From Acidobacteriota bacterium (GTDB lineage Bacteria > Acidobacteriota > Terriglobia > UBA7540), in the NCBI GenBank assembly GCA_021784615.1, contig JAJYHU010000277.1:1-7502 (forward strand): a DNA stretch of 7,502 nt, in the 5' to 3' direction. A program made the translations under genes and the position numbers. How positions within the stretch are numbered: the stretch's first letter is position 1; the number at the start of each line of letters is the position of its first letter. Below are positions 1 through 5,716 of the stretch, in pieces. Under the pieces are notes generated by a model. It made no database searches, was not told where the DNA came from, and saw only the letters and a list, made by a program, of their open reading frames with translations.

Positions 1-551
1 TCCCCGGCAAGGAATTCAAAGGCCGAGTTACCGAAATTGGGATGAGCGCAATCAATTCCAGCACGGGCATTGCAAGCAGCGGCCAGACCTCCACCGGCAC
101 GGGTGAAGCCAAGGACTTCGAGGTGGCCGTTACCCTGGATAACCCGCCTCCGGGACTTCGCCCGGGTCTTTCAGCCACGGCAAAAATCGTCACCGCGACT
201 CGCCAGAACGCGATTACAATCCCCATCCAAGCCCTGACCACTCGCGAGCGCCAAGAGCTTGAAGCGGAGGCGGGAAAGGGCGCGGGAGACAAGACAGAGC
301 CCAAGACGGCTGGCCAGTTGGCGAGGGGAAAGAAAGAACTTCAGGGCGTTTTCGTGGTTCGAAACGGACGGGCGGTTTTTGCGCCGGTCGAAACGGGGAT
401 TATGGGTACGACCAATATTGAAGTCCTGAGCGGGCTTCAACCCGGAGAGGAGATTATCACGGGCAGTTATCAAGTGCTGCGCACGTTAAAAAATAACGCA
501 AGAATCGAGGTTAACAACCAGGCTTCAATCCTGGGGCCGCCCTCATCGTAG
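1..551 (+). CDS. HlyD/MacA-like periplasmic adaptor subunit of an ABC efflux system (5'-truncated)
   Basis: This is the C-terminal part of a membrane fusion (periplasmic adaptor) protein, which links an inner-membrane transporter to an outer-membrane channel. The frame is open from position 3 and reads PGKEFKGRVTEIG before the first ATG at 42, so the gene begins outside the window and 42 is not its start. The segment resembles the beta-barrel domain of HlyD/RND-type adaptors. It continues with the family-typical phrase PGLRPGLSATAKI (about 138-188) and IPIQAL (220-237). It ends in a membrane-proximal domain with VETGIMGTTNIEVLSGLQPGEEIITG (about 388-465; key residues G, L, PGE). A charged Lys/Glu-rich stretch at about 241-345 interrupts that domain and is probably a surface loop. 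The stop is 4 bp before the ATPase gene, so the genes are surely one operon. The family call is firm; the substrate is unknown. Confidence 0.88.
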   Translation, partial: PGKEFKGRVTEIGMSAINSSTGIASSGQTSTGTGEAKDFEVAVTLDNPPPGLRPGLSATAKIVTATRQNAITIPIQALTTRERQELEAEAGKGAGDKTEPKTAGQLARGKKELQGVFVVRNGRAVFAPVETGIMGTTNIEVLSGLQPGEEIITGSYQVLRTLKNNARIEVNNQASILGPPSS

Positions 552-555
552 AATC

Positions 556-1356
556 GTGCGCCCCGGGCTCGAAAATAGGATTCTGAAAGCCCACAGCGCT
601 CCGCGACATTTCTCAACAATGGAACCCCAAACTTTGGATTCGCAGCTTCGGGAAAGTTCAGCGCCACCGGACGACATTGTCATCCACGCGCATGACCTGT
701 GGAAGATTTACGACATGGGGACGGTCAAAGTGGATGCCTTGTGCGGGCTTTCATTCTCGATCCGGCGGGGTGAATACGTTGCGATTATGGGGCCTTCGGG
801 TTCCGGCAAATCTACCTTAATGAACCTGATTGGTTGTTTGGACACGCCCACCCACGGCCAGTACTGGTTGAACGGACGGCTGGTTAGCCAGCTAACGGAC
901 GACGAACTGGCCTATATTCGCAACAAGGAGATCGGCTTCGTCTTCCAAACTTTCAACCTCCTGGCGCGCGCGACCGCCCTTCACAATGTCGAATTGCCCC
1001 TGATCTACAGCGGAACACCCGTCGAGGAGCGATTGATGCGCGCGGAGGAATCTCTGCGCCTGGTTGAGCTGGGCGACCGCATCCAGCACAAACCCAATGA
1101 GCTTTCCGGAGGCCAGCGGCAACGGGTGGCCATCGCGCGTGCGTTGGTTAATCATCCTTCCATCCTCCTGGCTGATGAGCCTACGGGTAACCTGGATTCC
1201 ACGACCGGGGAAGAAATCATGAATTTGTTTGACCGCCTCCATCAATCCGGCAACACGATTATCCTGGTCACCCATGAGCACGATATCGCCGCCCACGCGC
1301 ACCGTATCATTCACATTCGAGATGGCAGAGTCGACCGCGATGAGCCGCTGGAGTAG
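556..1356 (+). CDS. ABC transporter ATP-binding protein, MacB/LolD type
   Basis: This is the stand-alone cytoplasmic ATPase that powers the adjacent permeases. All nucleotide-binding motifs are present in the 266-aa reading. They are Walker A GPSGSGKST (residues 79-87), Q-loop Gln131 in FQTFNLL, signature LSGGQ (183-187), Walker B ILLADE (203-208) followed by PTGNLDS, and H-loop His240 in VTHEHD. The pattern FVFQTFNLL plus DEPTGNLDS is typical of the MacB/LolD/FtsE group rather than of importers. The start is uncertain. GTG at 556 would give a 21-residue N-terminal extension without similarity to the family, while ATG at 619 gives 245 aa. Neither has a convincing Shine-Dalgarno, and translation may be coupled to the adaptor gene that stops at 551. 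The ATPase domain proper begins near residue 41 (IVIHAHDLWKIY). Function is very likely; the exact start is not settled. Confidence 0.93.
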   Translation: MRPGLENRILKAHSAPRHFSTMEPQTLDSQLRESSAPPDDIVIHAHDLWKIYDMGTVKVDALCGLSFSIRRGEYVAIMGPSGSGKSTLMNLIGCLDTPTHGQYWLNGRLVSQLTDDELAYIRNKEIGFVFQTFNLLARATALHNVELPLIYSGTPVEERLMRAEESLRLVELGDRIQHKPNELSGGQRQRVAIARALVNHPSILLADEPTGNLDSTTGEEIMNLFDRLHQSGNTIILVTHEHDIAAHAHRIIHIRDGRVDRDEPLE

Positions 1357-1389
1357 CCGCAGCTTTCTGGTTTGACCGAGCTCGTCCCC

Positions 1390-1394
1390 AGGAG
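1390..1394 (+). promoter_or_regulatory. Shine-Dalgarno AGGAG that decides a TTG start
   Basis: AGGAG lies 8 nt before the TTG at 1403. It is the best ribosome binding site in the 46-bp gap between the ATPase and the first permease and supports the rare TTG start over the in-frame GTG at 1469. Confidence 0.65.
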
Positions 1395-1402
1395 TAGAGA
1401 AC

Positions 1403-2689
1403 TTGACCTCTGGACAAACGCCAGCCCGGAGTGCGGGCGCCCGGCGCCGCGAACTTTACAACGCCTGGGTGACCGCGCGCGAGGCCTTTTGGATCGCCCT
1501 CGATGCCTTGTATACTCATAAGCTCCGTTCGTTCCTCACCCTGCTAGGCGTGGTAATTGCCACGACCACCCTGATCGTTGTCATGTCTGTCATCAACGGC
1601 ATGAACTTATACATCGCGAATCACATTGCGAACCTGGGCGCCAACACTTTTGTCTTGAGCCAGTTTGAATGGGCGCAGGGGCATGCCGCATGGGTCAAAG
1701 CTCAGCGCCGCAACAAGCCGATCCGGATCGAGGATTATGAGTTCTTGAAAGAAAATCTTGAAGGCTATAAAGCGATTGGAGCGACGTCCCAATATCCTTC
1801 CAGGAGCGCAAAATATGAAAGGCAGATTTTGTATGATGTCTCGTTGACCGGCGTTACACCCAGCATGATCGATATCGGACAGCAGCGAGTTGAGCTGGGC
1901 CGGTACATCACGGAGCCGGATTATCTGCATGCCGCCATGGTTTGCTTCATCGGGCAGGATCTGGTGGATAAGTTCTTCCCGGGCGCCGATCCGCTTGGCA
2001 AGGAGATTGAGGTCAACGGCCGCGTGTTCCGAGTCATTGGCGTGGCACGGCGCATCGGAACGACCTTTGGGGTAAGCCAGGATAACTTTGTCCAAATTCC
2101 CCTAACCTCATTTCAAAGAGTTTTTGTCGCTCGGCCCTCGATCAACATTAGCGTCCAAGCGTGGGCTGCGGCGCAGATGTTGCCGCTCGAAGATGAGGTG
2201 CGAACGCTGATGCGAGTGCGCCGCCATTTGCCTTTCACCGAGAAGGACACTTTCGGTATCAACGCTTCAGCAACCATCATGAGCCTCTGGGAACGGCTTA
2301 CGGGTTCAATCTTCGCCGTCACCATTGGGGTGGTGGCCGTGTTCATGGTGGTCGGCGGGATTGTGATTATGAACATCATGCTGGCCAGCGTCACCGAGCG
2401 AACTCATGAAATCGGAATTCGCAAATCGCTCGGAGCGCGCCGGCGTGACATCCTGACCCAATTTGTTATCGAATCGGCAGTGATGGCCGGTGCCGGCGGA
2501 CTGATTGGCGTCATACTTGCCGTCCTGATCAGCCAGATCGTTGAGCGGTTCTTTGCCTCCGCGGTGCCATTGAGCGGAGTATTCCTGGGTTTGGCGCTTT
2601 CGGCGGCCGTCGGCCTGTTTTTCGGGATCTATCCCGCCAGCAAGGCTGCCAAGCTTGATCCTATCGAAGCTCTCCGGATGGAAGGCTGA
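1403..2689 (+). CDS. MacB/FtsX-type ABC transporter permease, first of a pair
   Basis: This 428-aa inner-membrane permease has the four-helix MacB topology. A cytoplasmic N-terminus is followed by TM1 at about 42-64 (LRSFLTLLGVVIATTTLIVV) and a periplasmic MacB_PCD-like domain at about 65-295. Three C-terminal helices lie near 303-328, 355-380 and 391-412. The FtsX-family cytoplasmic loop SVTERTHEIGIRKSLGARRRDI (329-350) should contact the ATPase. The ending PASKAAKLDPIEALR is also characteristic. There is no fused ATPase domain, unlike classical MacB, which fits the separate ATPase gene just upstream. The TTG start is chosen for its AGGAG; the first 20 or so residues are Arg/Ala-rich and may be dispensable, with GTG 1469 as alternative. 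It probably forms a heterodimer with the paralogous permease that begins 2 bp after its stop. Confidence 0.93.
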   Translation: MTSGQTPARSAGARRRELYNAWVTAREAFWIALDALYTHKLRSFLTLLGVVIATTTLIVVMSVINGMNLYIANHIANLGANTFVLSQFEWAQGHAAWVKAQRRNKPIRIEDYEFLKENLEGYKAIGATSQYPSRSAKYERQILYDVSLTGVTPSMIDIGQQRVELGRYITEPDYLHAAMVCFIGQDLVDKFFPGADPLGKEIEVNGRVFRVIGVARRIGTTFGVSQDNFVQIPLTSFQRVFVARPSINISVQAWAAAQMLPLEDEVRTLMRVRRHLPFTEKDTFGINASATIMSLWERLTGSIFAVTIGVVAVFMVVGGIVIMNIMLASVTERTHEIGIRKSLGARRRDILTQFVIESAVMAGAGGLIGVILAVLISQIVERFFASAVPLSGVFLGLALSAAVGLFFGIYPASKAAKLDPIEALRMEG

Positions 2690-2691
2690 CT

Positions 2692-3936
2692 ATGCCCAGC
2701 AACCTTCGCAACCTCCGTGAAAACCTTCTGTTGGCGCTCGATACCCTCCGCACCCACAAATTTCGTTCCTTCCTGACCATCCTCGGGGTCCTTATCGGGA
2801 CCACCACCGTGATCGGCGTGGCTTCGATCATTACCGGACTGAACACTCAGCTTGTCCAGGCGGCTGAGGATTATGGCACGCGGACGATCTTTGTCTATAA
2901 GTTCGAAGCTGGCATCCGATTCCGGCTAACCCGCGAGGAGCGGATGAGAAAACCGCTATCCTATGAAGACGCGGTCGCCATTCGGAACGAATGTCCTGAC
3001 GTGGAAACAGTGGGAGTTGAAATGTCGCAGTGGGGAGCGCCCGTGATCACCAGATACAAGGGCCAGGAGATGTATGACGCCGGCTTGACGGGTGCTACCG
3101 CAGACGACTTCCGCGTCAACGGCGCCGCCTTCGCTGAGGGGCGTCCTTTTACCGAATTTGAGGATGTTCACCGGCGCAACGTGGCCGTCATTGGCGCCAA
3201 CGTCGTCAAGATGTTTTTCCAGAACGAAAACCCTATCGGCAAAAACATCGTGGTGGACGGCAACACGTTCCAGATCATTGGGGCGCTCGATCAACGGAAA
3301 CAAGTCCTGGGTGACAATGGCGCCGACCGGAATATTTATATTCCCTATTGGACTTACCGAAAGATTTACACGCAAAACAAGGAGAATTTCATTCTGGCGA
3401 TGGCATACCCGGGAAGAATGAACCAGGCCATGGATGAGATTACCGGTGTCCTGCGCAGGCTCCGCCACGTAAAACCTTCCCAGCCCAACAATTTTGGCTT
3501 GGCCACCGCGGATTCCATCATCCGCGAGTTTCATGAAATTACCGGAACGGTTGCGCTGGCGCTGATCGTGCTTTCCTCGATCGGCCTGCTGGTGGGTGGA
3601 ATCGGCGTCATGAATATCATGCTGGTTTCGGTAACCGAACGGACGCGCGAAATTGGAGTGCGCAAGGCCATCGGGGCGCGCCGCCATGACATCACCTGGC
3701 AGTTTTTGCTGGAGGCTATGACGTTGACCGGAACGGGCGGGCTGCTGGGCATCCTGGTGGGTTATTTGTTGAGCTTTGTGATCCGTACGCTGGTGCCGAG
3801 CCTGCCGTCCTCGGTGCCGCTTTGGTCTGTTTTTGCCGGCTTCCTGGTTTCCATCAGCATCGGACTTTTCTTCGGCATGTGGCCGGCCATGAAAGCTTCA
3901 CGCCTGGACCCCATTGTGGCACTTCGCCACGAATAG
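2692..3936 (+). CDS. MacB/FtsX-type ABC transporter permease, second of a pair
   Basis: This 414-aa inner-membrane permease is clearly paralogous to the one upstream. The N-terminal blocks LDTLRTHKFRSFLTILGVLIG and LDALYTHKLRSFLTLLGVVIA can be aligned by eye, and so can the SVTERTREIGVRKAIGARRHDI loop (313-334). TM1 is at about 26-48, the periplasmic domain at about 50-280, and TM2-4 near 285-312, 337-364 and 376-398. It ends with the usual SRLDPIVALR. ATG 2692 is preceded by GGAAGG at 2680-2685 inside the end of the previous gene, so the two are translationally linked. It is the last gene of the operon; the next gene is convergent. Retention of two different permeases with diverged periplasmic domains suggests an asymmetric pump, but homodimers cannot be excluded. 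Confidence 0.93.
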   Translation: MPSNLRNLRENLLLALDTLRTHKFRSFLTILGVLIGTTTVIGVASIITGLNTQLVQAAEDYGTRTIFVYKFEAGIRFRLTREERMRKPLSYEDAVAIRNECPDVETVGVEMSQWGAPVITRYKGQEMYDAGLTGATADDFRVNGAAFAEGRPFTEFEDVHRRNVAVIGANVVKMFFQNENPIGKNIVVDGNTFQIIGALDQRKQVLGDNGADRNIYIPYWTYRKIYTQNKENFILAMAYPGRMNQAMDEITGVLRRLRHVKPSQPNNFGLATADSIIREFHEITGTVALALIVLSSIGLLVGGIGVMNIMLVSVTERTREIGVRKAIGARRHDITWQFLLEAMTLTGTGGLLGILVGYLLSFVIRTLVPSLPSSVPLWSVFAGFLVSISIGLFFGMWPAMKASRLDPIVALRHE

Positions 3937-3999
3937 CCAGCCCCGTTGGCCACGCTGCGCGGGTACTTTAAGACAACATCTTGACCCGATCGACGTGCG

Positions 4000-5052
4000 C
4001 TATGGGAAGAGAGCCCTCAGGCTTTGAACGTAAGGTTCGCGGGCAATGCCGCGCTCGGTAATGATGGCGGTAACGTACCGGTGCGGGGTTACGTCAAAGG
4101 CGGGATGCCGGGCTTCGACGTTTTTCGGTGCGGTCGCGATGCCTCGCCAGTGGGTCACTTCCTCGGGAGAGCGTTCCTCGATGGGGATTTCATCGCCTGA
4201 AGCGATATTCAGGTCAATGGTGGAGAGCGGCGCGGCCACATAAAATGGGATTTGGTTTTCGCGCGCCACGACGGCCACCGTGTAGGTGCCGATTTTGTTC
4301 GCCACGTCGCCGTTGCTTGCAATGCGGTCGGCGCCTACAATAACGGCCTGGATTTTTGACTGTTTCATAAAATGCCCGGCCATATTGTCCGTGATGACGG
4401 TAACGGGAATGCCATCCTTGGCAAGCTCCCAGGCGGTCAGCCGGGCTCCTTGCAGGAAGGGCCGAGTTTCATCGGCAAACACCGCGATCTTTTTCCCTTC
4501 CGACACCGCAGCGCGAATCACACCGAGCGCCGTCCCGTAACCTCCGGTGGCCAGCGCTCCAGCGTTGCAGTGCGTGAGAACCGTTGATGAATCCTGCAGC
4601 AGCGCTGCACCGTGTTTGCCCATGGCCTCATTTATGGCAATGTCTTCGGCCAGGACGCGCTGCGCCTCTTCTACCAGCCGGGCGCGCGCCCGCGCGATCT
4701 TTTCAGTTTCTGAGCCCGTTCCGGCAAGGGCGCCATCAAAAGTCTCGCGCATCCGCTTGACCGCCCAAAACAGGTTGACGGCCGTGGGCCGGGTTTTTGA
4801 GATAACGTCGGCAGTGGTCTCGAAATCCTTGCGAAGTTCCGGGATGCTCTGCGCGCTGCTATTCTTGATTCCCAGCGCGACTCCCATGGCCGCTGCCACT
4901 CCAATCGCCGGGGCGCCGCGAATCACCATGGAGCGTATCGCTTCCGCCACTTCCCGGAAGCCGCCAAAGGTGCGGTAAACCTCTTCACCCGGCAGGAGAG
5001 TCTGGTCGATCATGCGAACGCCGTCGCTGGTCCATTCGATTGTCTTAAACAT
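4000..5052 (-). CDS. mtnA: S-methyl-5-thioribose-1-phosphate isomerase
   Basis: MtnA converts 5-methylthioribose-1-phosphate to 5-methylthioribulose-1-phosphate in the cytoplasmic methionine salvage pathway, which recycles the methylthioadenosine left by polyamine synthesis. The 350-aa length is normal for the family. Diagnostic motifs are RGAPAIG (45-51, phosphate/sugar site), THCNAG with Cys162, and GADRIASNGDVANKIGTY with Asp242. Cys162 and Asp242 correspond to the Cys/Asp pair known to be catalytic in B. subtilis MtnA. All are intact, so the enzyme should be active. It resembles eIF2B-alpha-like regulators in fold, but these motifs separate MtnA from them. ATG 5052 is supported by AAGGA at 5058-5062 (5-nt spacing). 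It lies 52 nt downstream of rnpB in the same direction with no visible terminator between, so it may be transcribed by read-through from the rnpB promoter. No other methionine salvage gene is in the window. Confidence 0.96.
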   Translation of the reverse strand: MFKTIEWTSDGVRMIDQTLLPGEEVYRTFGGFREVAEAIRSMVIRGAPAIGVAAAMGVALGIKNSSAQSIPELRKDFETTADVISKTRPTAVNLFWAVKRMRETFDGALAGTGSETEKIARARARLVEEAQRVLAEDIAINEAMGKHGAALLQDSSTVLTHCNAGALATGGYGTALGVIRAAVSEGKKIAVFADETRPFLQGARLTAWELAKDGIPVTVITDNMAGHFMKQSKIQAVIVGADRIASNGDVANKIGTYTVAVVARENQIPFYVAAPLSTIDLNIASGDEIPIEERSPEEVTHWRGIATAPKNVEARHPAFDVTPHRYVTAIITERGIAREPYVQSLRALFP

Positions 5053-5104
5053 TGCGATCCTTTTCGATGAGTTTTTTCAAGGCCTAAGCAGGGCAATAAA
5101 GTGA

Positions 5105-5658
5105 AGCGCGAGCAAGCCTGTAAGCCGAATTTTGTCCCCCGGAGGTCCGGGGTGGCGATCATTCATCTAGCCTTGCCATTGCTGGCAAGGTCAAGCGACC
5201 TACCCGGGAGTCACCAGTGCCGTAGCGGCGACCCTTGGCCGCCGAAATCCATAACGTCAGCCATGGATCGCCGCTACAGAACCTTGCGGAACGGGTAGCT
5301 CCTCCTCCCCTATTTGGTCTTGCTCCGTGTGGGGTTTGCCTTGCCCCCGACATCGCTATCGGGGCGGTGCGCTCTTACTTTAAGCCGCTTTCGCGGCCGC
5401 ACCTTTTCACCCTTACCTTGCCTTGCTCCTGGCAACCCAGAAGGGGCAATGGCGGTATATTTTCTGTGGCACTTTCCGTACCGGAGGCGTACTTTCGCTT
5501 GCGCGACGTCCTCCTCCGGCCCTCGCTGTTAGCGAGCACACTACCCTATGGAGTTCGGACTTTCCTCTCCCTCGCTCCCGCCTGGCTGCCCGGCGTCCGT
5601 GAGGACCCGAGCAAGGTGCATGAGCGGAGCAGCGATCGCCCGGCTTGCTCGCGCTACC
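5105..5658 (-). ncRNA. rnpB: RNase P RNA, bacterial class A, with expanded variable helices
   Basis: This is the catalytic RNA of RNase P, which trims the 5' leader of tRNA precursors. Read on the - strand, the ends form a perfect 14-bp P1 helix (5642-5655 with 5105-5118). P2 pairs 5634-5640 with 5154-5160. The conserved core block GAGGAAAGTCC is at 5557-5567, followed by GAACTCCATAGGG. The blocks GGTAAGGGTGAAAAGGTGCGG and GTAAGAGCGCACC, CGGAGCAAGACCAAATAGGGG, CCCGGGTAGG and CTAGATGAATGA follow in canonical order, then the 3' block ACAAAATTCGGCTTACAGGC. P14 (5345-5350/5359-5364), P18 (5171-5177/5184-5190) and P19 (5137-5142/5147-5152) are clean hairpins. The 5' end is placed at the predicted start site near 5658; the 3' end is approximate. 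At about 550 nt it is far longer than E. coli M1 RNA (377 nt), mainly through the P15-P17 and P13 regions. Core elements look intact, so it should be functional. Confidence 0.96.
5220..5279 (-). repeat. Long palindromic hairpin within the P15-P17 region of rnpB
   Basis: Perfect 10-base inverted arms, GTAGCGGCGA at 5222-5231 and TCGCCGCTAC at 5268-5277, enclose 36 nt. In the RNA (- strand) the stem extends to 12 pairs (5220-5231 with 5268-5279, one G-U). A nested 5-bp pair, TCCAT 5248-5252 with ATGGA 5263-5267, lies inside. It sits between the conserved CAAATAGGGG and CCCGGGTAGG blocks, where E. coli M1 RNA has only a short P15-P17. It could be a natural long P16/P17 or an inserted REP-like or miniature repeat element. 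No second copy occurs in this window. Confidence 0.7.
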
Positions 5659-5664
5659 AGCTTT

Positions 5665-5670
5665 TATGAT
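5665..5670 (+). promoter_or_regulatory. Possible + strand -10 element sharing the rnpB -10 site
   Basis: The sequence TATGATA contains TATGAT on the + strand (5 of 6 to the -10 consensus), overlapping TATCAT on the other strand. It would start a transcript near 5677, about 40 nt before the peptidase gene. No good -35 lies at the right distance, since TTGCTC at 5645 leaves only 14 bp. This is therefore tentative. Confidence 0.3.
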
Positions 5671-5695
5671 AGTCTTTGAGAGGCGAGAGGGTCAA
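5666..5695 (-). promoter_or_regulatory. Sigma70-type promoter of rnpB
   Basis: On the - strand, TTGACC (5690-5695, 5 of 6 matches to the -35 consensus) is followed after 18 bp by TATCAT (5666-5671, 5 of 6 matches to the -10). Counting 7 nt on, transcription would begin at the G at 5658, three bases before the 5' strand of the P1 helix. The agreement of promoter spacing with the RNA end predicted independently from P1 makes this a strong call. Confidence 0.8.
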
Positions 5696-5716
5696 ACCGC
5701 CTGACGCCCGCTTACG

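Noticed and set aside
892..1314. 140-aa - strand open frame opposite the ATPase gene, and similar long antisense frames at 1607-2095 and 2956-3687
   Set aside because: They are shadows of strongly supported + strand genes with complete family motifs, and their translations look like no known protein.
3960..3988. Possible terminator in the convergent gap: CGGGT at 3960-3964 with ACCCG at 3984-3988, and inner AAGA/TCTT
   Set aside because: The stem is interrupted by an uneven internal loop, and neither strand has a T-run after it. It is too weak to call, although termination must occur somewhere near here.
5053..5104. Imperfect GGCC/GGGC pairing as an rnpB terminator
   Set aside because: The stem is short and imperfect and is followed on the RNA strand by A residues, not T.
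5053..5104. SAM riboswitch upstream of mtnA
   Set aside because: Methionine salvage genes are sometimes so controlled, but the upstream sequence is RNase P RNA and the 52-nt leader is too short for a SAM aptamer.
5101..5298. 65-aa + strand frame beginning MKREQACKPNFVPRRSG
   Set aside because: It is antisense to the 3' part of rnpB. Translations of this conserved block appear as spurious proteins in many annotations.
5235..5669. 144-aa open frame on the + strand
   Set aside because: It lies entirely opposite rnpB. The RNA structure and conserved blocks explain this stretch, and the open frame is a by-product of GC-rich RNA sequence.
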